DNA of 64,000 nt from Chrysomallon squamiferum (Eukaryota; Mollusca; Gastropoda; Neomphalida; Peltospiridae): the NCBI GenBank assembly GCA_012295275.1, contig CM022670.1:5104264-5168263 (forward strand), read 5' to 3'. A program made the translations under genes and the position numbers. How positions within the stretch are numbered: position 1 is the first letter of the stretch; every line of letters begins with the position of its first letter. This document shows, piece by piece, positions 13,580-26,113 of the stretch. Under the pieces are notes generated by a model. It had not been told where the DNA came from, searched no databases, and saw nothing but the letters and a program-made list of their open reading frames with translations.

Positions 13580-13930
13580 TTCAACAATAACACATCTTCT
13601 TTAAACTCTCGTCCAATTTGAGGAATCGACCCGCTACGAAACCCGCGCAAATCCCGCGAAGTGCCCGCAAAGAATCGGCATTATCACCGACACTAATCTC
13701 AGAAAGTGGTTTCATCTCGAAAGTGGCGCTGCTTGCCGCCATGTTGTCATCTTGTTTACGGCAATACCTCAGTGATTTACATAAGCTTTGTCCGCTATCT
13801 TTCTGCTCTGACGGGCAGGATGTATCGATGGTGGTAACCATTCTTGTTCTCCCATTCACCACGTTCCCGATGTGTATCGAAACACGGGGATGAGACGTCG
13901 GTTGTCTTTGTTGTCAGTGACGCTGCAGTT
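13580..13930. promoter_or_regulatory. CpG-richer patch, possible promoter
   Basis: Dense CpG words (cgacccgctacgaaacccgcg near 13627, gcgctgcttgccgcc near 13727) contrast with AT-rich flanks. Open frames exist on both strands. The ATGGCGGC motif on the minus strand suggests a promoter or transcript start firing leftward. This is an inference from composition only. Confidence 0.3.
13581..13742 (-). CDS. candidate first coding exon or short ORF, unrecognised
   Basis: On the minus strand an ATG at 13742 lies in aacATGGCGGC, a very favourable start context that also resembles a YY1-type promoter motif. It opens a 53-codon frame beginning MAASSATFEMKPLSEISVGD and ending at a stop near 13581. Composition is balanced (A, S, G, L, K), unlike the repeat-driven frames. 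The frame also extends upstream to an ATG at 13862. The surrounding 13,580-13,930 patch is CpG-rich. I do not recognise a family and see no strong GT-AG donor inside, so it may instead be a promoter or 5' UTR segment, or chance. Confidence 0.22.
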   Translation of the reverse strand: MAASSATFEMKPLSEISVGDNADSLRALRGICAGFVAGRFLKLDESLKKMCYC

Positions 13931-13961
13931 CTATTCAATACGATGTCGGATTTGTGATAAA

Positions 13962-14110
13962 AAAAAAAAAAAAAATTTATACACAGATATGACAGATGAT
14001 ACTTGAAATGTCAACTTGTCTTTCATCGAAAGATTTTGTTTTCTTTTCTTTTAGGAAAAAAAAAAAAAAAGAGAAAAGAATGAAAGAAGAACGAAAGAAA
14101 GGAGGAGTGA
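13962..14110. repeat. poly-A and GAAA-rich tracts
   Basis: A run at 13960-13975, another near 14055-14070, then interrupted gaaag/aaga words to 14115. Confidence 0.8.
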
Positions 14111-14523
14111 AAGAAAGGTTGCATGGACTGAATATCGGTCATGTAGTCTTGTCCTAAGTCTACATTCTACTGGAAAACTGTCCATTCTTGTCTGGTCTTT
14201 TAATAACATAAATATTAGTTACCATCGCTTTTGGCATGGAGTAGGTTATTGAACGTACGCTCATATCCGCCCAGATACCACGAACACATATAATGGATGA
14301 ACAAAAGTGTGGTATTCACATGTATGCACACGTCAGATATATATCATAGATATAAATATTCACATATCATGTATGAACGCATCCACTGTTTAAAATATGA
14401 ACGTAAACATGTACACACATGCAATTATATTAAATATATGAATTACAACAAACTGTGGAATATAGAAATTATTATGACACTCATGGATAGATGATATATT
14501 CATCTGTCTAAATACGTTATTAT

Positions 14524-14525
14524 TA

Positions 14526-14569
<44 letters not shown>

Positions 14570-14571
14570 CA
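14524..14571. repeat. (ATT)n microsatellite
   Basis: About 16 ATT units. Read on the minus strand it gives poly-N and poly-I. Confidence 0.95.
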
Positions 14572-14657
14572 TTTTCAGTAAGGTGTTTATATAAATATTC
14601 CACTGTAATATATTCTGTTAATAATAAAGTATTTAAAAAGTAAACAAAGAAAGTAAT

Positions 14658-14670
14658 TATGATGATGATG

Positions 14671-14741
<71 letters not shown>

Positions 14742-14766
14742 AAGAAGAAGAAGAAGAAGAAGAGGA
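14658..14766. repeat. GAT, AAT then AAG compound trinucleotide array
   Basis: gatgatgat (14659-14669), AAT units (14670-14712) and then about 17 AAG units (14713-14764). The junction is sharp. The minus frame at 14523-14771 is poly-L then poly-I then poly-N. Confidence 0.95.
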
Positions 14767-14799
14767 AGCATAAGAACAATAACGAACGAACTAACTCAC

Positions 14800-16140
14800 C
14801 AAATAAATAAATAAATAAATAAATAATAATTACTTAAAAATACAAAATAAAAATAATAGCCCAGAAACAAAAGTCATAAAATTTAATATTAGCAAAAATT
14901 ACATTATTACATCATCAACATCGTCGTCGTTATTATTATTATTATCATTATTATTTATAACATTTGTTTAATTAAAAAAAAAAAAAAAAATGAGAGACAA
15001 AACGAAAATGCTCGGATTACTTTTCAACTTTCCACATCGTTTCATTTGAAGGTAAGTATCTTCATCTGTTATAATACATTTTTTAAAATTGCCAGCAACT
15101 GAAGTGTTGACGTTACAATCTTTCGCCACACAAACAAGACACTAGACACGTTTTGTCAAGGGTCTCTTCCCCAACATGGCAAAAGCAATTACAAGATAAC
15201 TTTCGTTTGTTTGGAATTGATTTCCTCTTTGTGTACGAAATCTTCCCGAACAACATAAGCCCTAACAACAGGAGCCGTCCAGTTAATAATTTATTACAAT
15301 CGAAACGGGTGTGAGGACGGTTGTAAAGATTCACCGGTGCTCTCGTTCAATGGTGAGATGTACCACTGGGGAACCCGACGTCTGGCTGTTACGCCCCGCC
15401 TAACAATTTCAAATTTGCCCTCGAAATTGTATCCTATTGTTGTTTAGGTGACCAGAGATTGTTCAGCAGGACTGTTTTGTGATCTGTTAATGAAATCAGA
15501 TTGCACTGACGGTTTTACAAGTATTTTGTTTTCTTTTCCTTGCGTTCTTTATTCCGTCTGATGTCGCCATTTTTCGCAGCGGTTCATTTTCGGTTTGGAC
15601 CATATTTTATTTTAAATTAACACGACGGGATTGACACATGCTGCCAGATGTTAAAATAATTGATTGCCAGGATTTTAAAAATATTATTTCAGTGAAGTAA
15701 AAATATCTCTGACGTTTAACCCATAGTCGCGATAAATTTAGACAACGAGAAAGGCCTACGGACAACTTTATTGTATTTTCTTTATTTGTTTATTTATTTT
15801 TATTTGCTCTTTATTAGATGAGATTAAAGTATGCAAATACTACTCTGCTACTGCTGATACTATTACTGATACTAATAATAATGCTGATAATGATTATGAT
15901 AATCTATAAAATGCCACAGGTCTTGAAGTTATATGTTAAAGAAAAGAAAATTGCTTAAACGGTAGTGTATTTATAAGACTTGTTAAAAAATATAAATTAC
16001 GTATCCATAATAGAATATGTTACTTTTGATTAAAATTTCTCGCCAAAGATAATTAATATGCGCAGCAGTTTAATATGAATTTAATGCAATTGTTCTTACA
16101 CTATTTAAGTAAACGTAATTTTCTCTTGTGTCTACATCAG
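14800..16140. other. non-coding DNA with a GC-richer patch
   Basis: AAAT, TTA and poly-A words occur at 14800-14990. The 15,100-15,600 segment is unique and less AT-rich, with a 73-codon minus frame (15113-15334) containing several cysteines but no family I recognise. The rest is AT-rich. No gene is called. Confidence 0.45.
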
Positions 16141-16146
16141 TAATAG

Positions 16147-16275
16147 TTTATTTATTTATTTATTTATTTGGCACTTTAAAACCACTTTTAATCTATAGAG
16201 CAAAATTTATCTTTTGAGAGCAGTCGCAACAGTTAAACACATAATGATTTCCAAATAAATAAATAAATAAATAAA
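16147..16275. repeat. inverted TTTA/AAAT repeat, 25-nt arms
   Basis: Arm 16147-16171 (TTTA units ending gg) is the exact reverse complement of 16251-16275 (cc then AAAT units), with a spacer of about 79 nt. Inclusion of the gg/cc pair makes it a perfect 25-nt stem. A further AAAT run follows at 16326-16342. Confidence 0.85.
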
Positions 16276-16344
16276 TATATAAAAAGACAACTAACTAAAT
16301 GAATAAATGGACATCTAAATAACACAATAAATAAATAAATAAAA

Positions 16345-18050
16345 GAAAGAAAGTTCGGTCAGTTTTGTTTGTTAGTAACTATACAGATCGGCCTGTACTG
16401 ACGAAGTTCGTGTTACAATGACGACAGCTTGTAGTCGTTCCAGTGCAAACTTTATACATTTATCTGAACACAAAACATATACACCGGGGTCAGCAGGTTT
16501 TAAGGATATTTCGGCAAACGAAGAGGTCGGGTTAACAACACCATAAAAGAAAATATTAAAACTTTTCTATCCGCCTTCACAGGCGAATTTCCTACAAGAG
16601 AAATATAAATTAAAGCGTTTACGAGTTCCTACAATGAAGAGAAAAGGTCGCCAAAATGTTTATTGTCGCTTTGAATGGAAACCTCCGCTAATCCTTGTTC
16701 GGGTGTCACTATCAGATGATTGTTGTTTATGTGAAATAAGTGGAGAAAACAATTTTCTTTTCGCGATTATGTCCGGAGCGTTTGACCGAGATCAAAGGGC
16801 AACAGCGTGACTTAATCCAAGACTGGGTCTGACTGGAAGAAAAGCAGACGTATTCGTCCCATGAATTAAACATGACTTGAAAAGACTCGGTCATCCTTGA
16901 GATATTGGTCTCTATTCACATCTAAAAGAGACAGCGATACTCTGGTCCAAGTATGAATGTGAAAATGCAGCTATAAATCACATATATCTGGCAGCTGTAG
17001 TTTTGTCGTAGAATTATTTGAACGTTTGGCCACAAAATGTTGATTAATTTGCTGGTATCTGAAGTATTAACTTGAAAATCGCAGAGTCTAATGCTCATAA
17101 TACAAATATAGTATCTCGTTTTTCTCTTGTGCGACAATAACTATATGCTTTGATGAAGTATAGGTGTTTGTGAAAAGGCTGTATTTATATGTGTGCATGT
17201 TTGTTTATATCTGTGTATGAGTGTGAGTTTGTATGTCTGTGTACATGTATGTCCGTATATTTGTAAATATTTATGTAGTATGTTCATGTGTATGTATATA
17301 CGTATATATTATGTATGTGTCTGTATATATGCATGTATAAATGTATCATGTATGAACGTGCATATACATGCGTGTTTATAGATATGTATGTATCTATGTG
17401 GGTACTAGAACAACGAAAGTACGTAAAATGCATCTACCGTAATAAGTATTATTAAAAACATACAATTATCTTTTTTTTTTTTTTTTTTTTTTGCACTGAG
17501 ACACTGTATGTGTTGAGACAAGCATCGTAAATGAAAACATAATCACACCTTTTTGTTACAACACCAGGTTCATAATAACAAGGAGAAGAGGAAGTTACAC
17601 AAAGACCCAAATATGCTTGAATAAAGACAGTTTAATACCACACGCTGTTACTAACGATGTGATAATTTCCTTCAGATGCGCTTCATTTCATTGTTTAAGT
17701 AAATTGATTCCATATCCTTACAGTCCTGTAAAAAAGAAGAAAAAGAAGAATAAATATTGCGTTGGTCAATATGTCGTGTTTGTGGTTACCCCCAGGGTTT
17801 TACTCGACCGTTATAATGGAGTCGCGTGACGGGTTGATTGCGGTAATCGAGACTGTGTGATATATACCATAGCCGTTTTTACGTAACAGCAAAATCTCGT
17901 TTTACATTAAGCTCTGGTTTACATTCTAATTCAATTATAAAATCGCCTTTTTATCGTCTGCGTACAAAGTCTTAATCACTTTTAGTCAGGTTATTCACGT
18001 ATTATTATCACATGCTTATCAGAGTTCTTTTTTTTTTTTATGTCAGCCTG
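16345..18050. other. non-coding DNA with short low-complexity tracts
   Basis: Unique sequence up to about 17,160, then TG/TATG-rich words (17190-17390) that give a CMYVCVCI plus frame, and a poly-T tract at 17471-17492. Frames at 16922-17137 (minus) and 17617-17829 (plus) are unrecognised and isolated. Confidence 0.5.
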
Positions 18051-18051
18051 T

Positions 18052-18054
18052 TAC

Positions 18055-18085
<31 letters not shown>
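18052..18085. repeat. (ATT)n microsatellite
   Basis: About 11 ATT units. Confidence 0.93.
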
Positions 18086-18177
18086 GATTTTATAGATTTT
18101 GTTCACTATTTTGCATAAGAATTATTTTATTTAATGACAGTCAAAACTTTTTTTTTTAATTTACATAAGCATGTAAT

Positions 18178-18316
18178 AATATTATAATATACATACGCAT
18201 ACCTACCTGCATACTGCATGCATTCTCACGAGAATATTTGATGATTATTTCATTAATATTATAATATACATACTAAATGCATTCTCACGAGAATATTTGA
18301 TGATTATTTCATTAAT
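18178..18316. repeat. two-copy direct tandem duplication, about 77 and 60 bp
   Basis: Both copies share attataatatacatac (18181-18196 and 18258-18273) and atgcattctcacgagaat followed by the same run to cattaatatta. The first copy has about 17 extra bases (gcatacctacctgcat region) or the second lost them. The rest is essentially identical, so the event is fairly recent. Confidence 0.88.
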
Positions 18317-18495
18317 ATTACATTATCCTAAAACTGAAAACACGAACTTGATTTGCATATCCGGGTTACATACCTCAGTTCCTAATCATAGATATTTATA
18401 TTTTTAAAATATTTTTGTTTTAAATAAATGGCTGACAGATAAATGAAATATATACAAGCAATATAGACAGCAAATAAACGCAAATGCTGAAAGAG

Positions 18496-18785
18496 TGTTT
18501 TGTTTAACGACACCACTGAAACACTTTGATTATCAACGGCAGTAAAAAAATCTGGTCATTCTAACATACGTTCTTCAGAGAAATCTCTGTCTACTTTTTT
18601 ATTTTAGAAGCCCATACACGTTTCAACAAGTAGGACAGCACATACCATTGTCTTTCACGTTTTAACGATGAGGCAGTGGTTTGTATTGAAAATATCCCCC
18701 AAAAATCTGGTCGGGTACACGGATCGATCATGTGTAGATAGGAATCATTTATATGTATTTTCTTACTAACTTGGCATCACATACC
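18496..18785 (-). mobile_element. tRNA-derived molluscan SINE, reverse orientation
   Basis: Read on the plus strand it begins with tgttttgtttaacgacacca (18496-18515), the reverse complement of a common molluscan SINE tail, and continues through acatacg, the degenerate core agtaggacagcacataccat (18636-18655), and ggatcgatca near 18721, the expected box B zone. The tRNA-like head should end near 18785. It carries the gtgtcgttaaac type of tail, unlike the copy near 50.8 kb. It is diverged and inactive. The boundaries are approximate. Confidence 0.75.
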
Positions 18786-18789
18786 AAAG

Positions 18790-19740
18790 TCTTTTGAAGC
18801 ACTAATTAGTAACTGGAATCGGAAATCGCTATAAGATTTACCTATAAATTTCAGTCGCAGATCAGCTGAGTTTTAAAAAAGCTCTTTACCATTACGCCGA
18901 TTTTTTTTTATTACGTATAATTACTCTCAAAGGTTGCACGAAAACGAAACACATCAGAGGTCAGTTACCACTGGTTACTAAGCTTGCTGTTTAAGATGGT
19001 GAATGATAAATAAATGATTGTATCGATAGGAAAAGTGAAAGGATAATTACGTGGATAGTCGTTTATCTTTGCGTGTGATTTCTGATTGACAGAAAACAGA
19101 GTGAGACAGATACACGGCGAGAACCGAGTGATCGATTGAGACAGAGTGAGAGAATGACTGAAAGAGACAAAGTGAGCGTGACAGAAAGAAAGAAAGAAAA
19201 AAGACAACGACTTCTCTGATGGACTGAATAAAAGGAATGAAAGAAAATAGAGTGTGGCAGGAAAAAAGAAAGAAAAAGAGGAAGATTTTAGCATATAATG
19301 TATATAATGTTTATCACTTGTTCATTTTAGTCTCAATCAATATATATATATATATATCATATCAAATCAAATGGTGCATCATATAGCACATAATATCATG
19401 TCATCTTATAGTATACTTTTGCTATACCCACAGCCATAGCCACAGACGAGAGCGTATATCTTCATTGCCCCACGCCACCACTACATCTTAATACTAACAC
19501 TTTAAAGCTGAGGTCATGAGTTCCATAAGGGCAACAAATACTGGGCTTTTATTACTTTTATATTCGAGTTTTATATTCGGGTACGCAAGTTTACGATGTG
19601 ACTAACATCTGGTTTACACAAGTCTATTAGATTCTATTCACACTTGAGTGGTCTAACTGATTATCTTGAAGAGCCATGTATGGCAAAGAATGAAAGAGAT
19701 GGACAGCGAAATCGATAAACAGAAACAGATGATCAATGGA
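18790..19740. other. AT-rich non-coding DNA, no gene seen
   Basis: Purine-rich agaga/gaaag words at 19130-19285 cause the SFSHSLTLSQS minus frame (18965-19294). A short TA run lies at 19340-19357. Nothing else is recognisable. Confidence 0.55.
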
Positions 19741-19751
19741 AAGAGAAAAAA

Positions 19752-20023
<272 letters not shown>

Positions 20024-20249
20024 AGGTCAAATTCGTAATCGTAAAGAAAAGAAGAAAACTAAAATGGTGATCAAGAAGAAATCAAAAAGATTTGTTTCAT
20101 ATGATACAAAATACGGAATATTTACTGCATGCTTTTATTATAAAACGTAATCATAAAACAACAATCAACAAACAAATATCAAAGGTCGCACAGCATAGGA
20201 TTGATCCCATAGTCTTTGGACGTAAAACAATTATATACATACAGCAGTT

Positions 20250-20266
20250 TTTTTTTTTTTTTTTTT
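20250..20266. repeat. poly-T tract
   Basis: A T run of about 17-18 nt. Confidence 0.8.
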
Positions 20267-20269
20267 ATC

Positions 20270-20940
20270 TTGCTCATATATAGAGGTTCTCGTTCTCACA
20301 AATCAATTAACTTTGTTAACTTTAATACAATGTTATAGGTTAACTTTATTATAAGACTATATTCTATTGTTATGTGGAATATAGTATTTCACTAAGTAAT
20401 TAAAACAAACAAAAGACTATACCACCACGAATAAATAAGTAGCATTTTTGTTTGTTTGTTTTTCTGATAATACGATCACATGGTATTCTAATATTGTTTA
20501 CTTCTTGATATTAATATCTGATTTCTTAGTCTGCCTTTTTGACCGCATTAAGTCAGCAAAGGTCATTCTTAAAAAAAAATGATTCTTTGTGGTAAATGAC
20601 GTTTGTCAACAATGGATATTTTAATAATACCTTATTACACAGTATGGCATCTTATTTCGCATTCTGCCCCTAGATAATAATCCCCATATCGCCCGATGTG
20701 TAATGGTTTAAATATTTAACAGAAGCAGCTGGACATGATTTAAAAGTTATGTAGGGACACGATGATGTCGTTGATAAGGAGCCGTTGTTGTTTATGTTCG
20801 TCCTTAAAGTTTTAAAATTAAATTTTAAAAAAAAGAAAAGAAAAAAAGAAATTAAAGTGACCTGTTAAAATTAGCCATTGGTGTCATGCCTTGTGTTAAA
20901 ATAATTATCTCCTGTTTTAAACATAAGCATTAATATAGGT
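20270..20940. other. AT-rich non-coding DNA, no gene seen
   Basis: Unique sequence. No open frame above background and no RNA or SINE signature were seen. Confidence 0.6.
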
Positions 20941-20950
20941 AACCCTTACA

Positions 20951-21306
20951 TATATACATACATACATACATTCATACACACACATATATACATAAATAAT
21001 ACATTACATACACTCGTACGTACGTACATAGATAAACACACACACACACATATATATATACTATGTACATAATACATACATGGATACATGCATACACACA
21101 CACATACATAATACATATACACATGCATGAATCCATACGTACATACGTAAATACATACATACATACATACATAGATACATACATACAAAGTACATACATA
21201 CATACTAACTACATACATACATACATACATACAAACATACATACATACATACATACATACATACACAGATAATACATACAAACATACATACATACATACA
21301 TACACA
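20951..21306. repeat. (CATA)n array with CA and TA interruptions
   Basis: About 350 bp of catacata tetranucleotides, interrupted by ca, ta and cgta words. Frames open on both strands (MYVCMYV and YIHTYIHT, 20946-21362) because the 4-bp unit lacks stops in several frames. Not a gene. Confidence 0.95.
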
Positions 21307-21719
21307 TAAGTAAGAAAGAGAGAGTGGTGAGATAGAGAGGCTACGATAAAGTCAGAGAGCAACAGAAAAAGGGAGAAAGACAGAGAGTGAGCGAGAGAGC
21401 GACAGTAGACGAAATACGAGGAAAAAAGAGGTAGATATCATTTGTAACGACCAGACCTACGACTTGGAATCATTGAACTTTACGAAAGAATTCTTTCTAT
21501 AACATTTTCCTTCTTGGTTACATCCTTTTTCTCTCACATTCATTTATTAAAAAGGGCGTTCTTCTCCAGCTGTGCATGTAGGTAGTGCGTCGGTGTACTC
21601 CGGGTGAATCATCCGAGAATAAATTAACACTGTCATTTAGTCTAGAAGCGAAACTTTGGCACGTAGTATACTGAATATATTATAATATAATAGATATTTA
21701 CTTGATTACTCATACCTTG

Positions 21720-21770
21720 AAAAAAAAAAAAAAAAAAAAAAAACAAAAAAAAACCCCCCCAAAAAAATCT
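21720..21770. repeat. poly-A with embedded poly-C
   Basis: A run at 21721-21743, c, A run, eight or so C, then A run. A second A tract (21957-21985) continues into (TA)n to 22000. Confidence 0.85.
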
Positions 21771-21956
21771 AACCATCTGTTTTGTTTCAGGCAATATTAT
21801 TATTTGAAATTACTATTATAAACTTTTTAAAAGACAACACCTTAGTGTTAAAATGTAACGTTGTAATAATACCTGTCATTTTTAAGTCTGAGTACCAGGT
21901 TTGCCGCTTTGTGTAATTTTTGAATTAATAAACTGGTTGCTAGTTAATCTATAGAC

Positions 21957-21999
<43 letters not shown>

Positions 22000-22330
22000 A
22001 TATATAATACAGACATATATAATAAATAATAAAAAAAACAAGAAAATGCAAATTACCGCCCCACCCGAGTAAAATATAAGTGACACTGCAATAATACAAT
22101 AGCATTACACATCCAAGAACATTTACCTATTCAGTTCACGTTAATTCTATTTAAATTCCCAATACCTGTATAAAAAGCAATTATGTAAATTTCAGTTTCA
22201 CTGAAAATGGGTTGGAATGTTGTTGTTTTGAGGTTAGCATTTTTTTCTCTTTTTTTTCTCTTAATTTTATTTGTTTGTTTATTTGGTTTCCTTTATAGTT
22301 ATTATTTTTATCATCTTCATCACTATCATC
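21771..22330. other. AT-rich non-coding DNA, no gene seen
   Basis: Apart from the poly-A/TA tract at 21957-22000 the segment is unique AT-rich DNA. Confidence 0.55.
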
Positions 22331-22345
22331 ATTATTGTTGTATGT

Positions 22346-22482
<137 letters not shown>

Positions 22483-22569
22483 AGTATATAGACGAATATA
22501 ATTTTATTCGTTTGTGTACATATACATGCCTCAGATTATATGTACATGTGTTTGTATATGTGTAATATG

Positions 22570-23480
22570 CCTCAAAACGTAGTGGAAATTGTTAAAAACA
22601 CATTTTTTTTCTGTGTTAATACAGTTTTATTTTAGTACACTGTAAACATATCGTATAGCTGTGTGCATGAAGTGTAGTACACCGGGTATTAAAACAGGTA
22701 TGCGTTACCGTTTATAGTTGATTTCTATGTAATAATTTACTGATGGCCGCTGTATGTAAACTATTAGCAAAACATTATGACTCAGTAGCGCAGGGCATTG
22801 GCTGTGCGGGAACCATGACTATACTCGATACAGGCAAAAACAGCGGTGACTATAGTGTATTTTGAAATACAGACAAGTAGTATGATCAAAATATATACGT
22901 AGCATTATACGCGAAATACACCTTCAGCCGGATCTTTTAACAATTAGTTTGAAATACACACAAAAACTGTAAATCTATATACACATAAACAGTTACGTTA
23001 CGCGTTTCGCTTACGTAAACGTACAGAAACAGTTCACGTATTGGGTATCAGAAATTTTTAGTAGTTTCATGTCCGGAACAGGTTGTCAGTGTGTGTAACT
23101 GCGTGAATGTGTATGTGCTTAGGCTTGAATAAATACCTACAAATACGTGAATAAATATGTTGATATACGTAAATGTGCATGTATGACTGTGCATGCAGAA
23201 ATATAGAAATGTTTATGTAAATGAATATGCACGAATGCATTACTCATTAAATGTACATGCATATGAGTATTTATTAAAATGTAAGTGTATATGTACGTAT
23301 ATATGAATTCTATATGTGGTTTTTTGTTTGTTTATGTATTTGTGTATGTATTTATGAATGTGTATGTACATACTAATGTGCATATTAGTTTCTAAGCTTT
23401 CTATAAATACACAAAAATGTGCGTGCCACTGTTGAGTAATATATGTACGTGTAAGTATATATTAAAAAACACTCTGATGT
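22570..23480. other. non-coding DNA; TATG-rich words in right half
   Basis: The 22,780-22,860 segment contains a weakly tRNA-like word set (agtagcgcagggcattgg) that I could not extend to a full tRNA or SINE. From 23,080 the sequence is rich in gtatgtg/aatatg words. No gene was seen. Confidence 0.45.
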
Positions 23481-23486
23481 GTACTG

Positions 23487-23553
23487 GTGGAAGAAGAAGA
23501 AGAAGAAGAAGAAGAAGAAGAAGAAGAAGAAGAAGAAGAAGAAGAAGAAGAAA
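23487..23553. repeat. (AAG)n microsatellite
   Basis: About 21 AAG units, giving poly-K on plus and poly-L on minus. A TTA run follows at 23674-23696. Confidence 0.96.
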
Positions 23554-23769
23554 AAGAAGAACGAAAGAAAGATAAGAAAAGATCAAAAGACAGAAATAAA
23601 GAAGGAACTACAAAAACAATTTTATTTAACATCTAAAACATCGATAGATTTAAAAAAAAAAAATTATATAACTGTTATTATTATTATTATTATTATTTAA
23701 ATCAGCTGAAATATCTTTCAACTTGTTTACATCAACTTACATTCAATAGAACTGAAAACATTATCAGAT

Positions 23770-24165
23770 AAAAAAGAAAAAAGAAAAAGAAAAGAAAAGA
23801 AAAGAAAAAAAGAAGCATATTGAAGCATGTAGAAGTTTGGAGACATTTACAAGTTAATCCCTGCATGGCACCGTGGTGTGAGAAAGACGTAGCTGTACGA
23901 AGTTCAGCCCGGGGCTTCACCTCTGGTGTTCTTCACAAAATAGATTTTATTGTAACGTAAATGATGCTATCTATACGAAGAAACATATTTACAAAGGATG
24001 TATAAGACTAAAAAAAAAAAAAAAAAACTAATAAAAAAAATTAAAATAAAAAAGTTAGATGATTTGTCTACGGGATGTGTTGTTTGGTCAGCGTTTTTTT
24101 CCGAAGAAAAAATAAATAAAAAAAGAAAGAAAAAAAAAAAAAAAAAAAAAAGAAAAGAGAAAGAA
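23770..24165. repeat. A-rich and AAAAG-rich low complexity
   Basis: aaaagaaaag words at 23770-23812, A tracts at 24010-24027 and 24130-24150. The frames at 23967-24297 (both strands) follow these tracts. Confidence 0.75.
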
Positions 24166-24540
24166 AAAGGTTGTAAAGGAAATGGTGAGAAAGTCATTCG
24201 CAGATCTTTGGTGAAGCGTTTGCCAGATGCCAGATCTACTGATCTAGCGTATTGTAGTCAGTTAATAATAATAATAATAATAATCAAAAATGGATAGACT
24301 GTCTACAAAGAAAATATCGAAAAGAAGATAAGGAAAAGGAAGAAGTTAAAAAGAACTGAAAACAGTTTTAATGATGATAACGACCGTCGTAATGTAAAAC
24401 AGCAGCAACAACGACAATAATAATGACACTGATAATAACGACAAATAAAATTATGATGATAATAATTGATGATGACTATGATAATAATAATTTCTCAATA
24501 TTTAAAATATATTTGTCTCTCCCTCTCTTTTACTTTGTCT

Positions 24541-24840
<300 letters not shown>

Positions 24841-24844
24841 GTCT

Positions 24845-25680
24845 ATCTCTTTGCTAGGACTTCTTTCTTTTCCTCGCTCTAATTAAGAACTCATACCTTT
24901 CGCCTGAAAGCCGCAACAAATAATTTATGATTGAATACCTACAAGTACTTCAAACGTAAAATTGTTATCTACATAAATATTTCCATCCAGGGGTAAGGAG
25001 AATCTTTTCATAATCATGTAACCGCGATGTTCCCTTGTTTGTTTGCGACTTAATGGTTTGTCGACGTTCCTTCTTTTCTGTTTTTTTTTTGTTTAGCTGT
25101 TTAAAAGAAGTTTGATTACAAGTTAATATTCTTCTTCTCACATGACCAAACCAAAGGTAAAGAGAATTCGTAATAGAAAAGGGTTTCATTTTTTTTTTTT
25201 TTTTTTTTTTTTGGACCCGCTTCATCAAGTTGCTACCACAGTGAGAAAAACTGCGGGGAAAAATGGAAAAGAAAAGAAACATTCCCTGAATCGAATGTTG
25301 AAATGCCCCCACGGAATAAATCGACAACAAAGTGCCAATTTACCATAACTAACTGACGAGTCTTGCTTCGGTTTGGAAAGAAACAGCGGGGTGCCAGCCG
25401 AAGCTGAGGACTTCAAAACCTTGCAAATAGAAAATGCATTTCATAGACTCGTAACTTTTACGATGTGAAATTAGATGCTCCGGTGGCGAGCAAAGAGAAA
25501 CAAAGTTTTTGAAATTTGATGACTCTGTTTGACAAATACGTTTACCTACAAAACGAAATGTTTAGTACGTAGGAAGATTAATATGGGAAATATTTGACCC
25601 CATTTTTATTTTTTTATTTTTTTATTTTTTTTTTACGTATTTGTCCAGGAGTTTTCAGAGTAAGAGGTTTATATGGTTTG
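24845..25680. other. non-coding DNA with poly-T tracts
   Basis: A poly-T tract lies at 25190-25212. The frames at 24965-25416 have mixed composition and no recognisable family. A segment at 25,220-25,520 is less AT-rich. No exon can be supported. Confidence 0.45.
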
Positions 25681-25682
25681 TA

Positions 25683-25714
25683 TTTTTTTTTTTTTTTTTC
25701 TCTTTCTGAATTAC

Positions 25715-25784
<70 letters not shown>
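25683..25784. repeat. poly-T then (ATT)n microsatellite
   Basis: T run at 25684-25699, then about 24 ATT units (25712-25783). Poly-L/N/Y frames arise from it on both strands. Confidence 0.96.
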
Positions 25785-25785
<1 letters not shown>

Positions 25786-26082
25786 TTATAATTTTTTTCC
25801 TTTGGCATTTTTTTTGGATTTTCTTAATTTCCTTATAAATTGTTATATGTTATATTTTCTACGCATATCCTCTTGTTTTATTCTTTTAACAGTTTATTTT
25901 TTAATATTTTTTAACAGTTATTTTCTTTTTTCTTTGTTTGATTCGCTCGTAATGAGAAGTAGAAACCCAAAAGCAACTGTTCCAGCTTTCACTAGCACTG
26001 CAATATGTCAGTTCAGTATATACTAAATTTACTCAACAAAAGAATGAAAATTACGTGGGCAATAAGGAACATACAAGTGTTG

Positions 26083-26113
<31 letters not shown>

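Noticed and set aside
15341-15410. accactgggg and tacgccccgcc, resembling the reverse SINE head
   Set aside because: The expected core to the left is absent and spacing between the words is wrong. Similarity limited to two short words.
20946-21362. 138-codon cysteine-rich minus frame
   Set aside because: The MYVCMYVC pattern is the translation of (CATA)n. The cysteines are not a toxin or zinc framework.
22781-22860. tRNA-like words (box A-like agtagcgcagggcattgg)
   Set aside because: No matching box B or cloverleaf pairing could be seen, and no SINE core follows.
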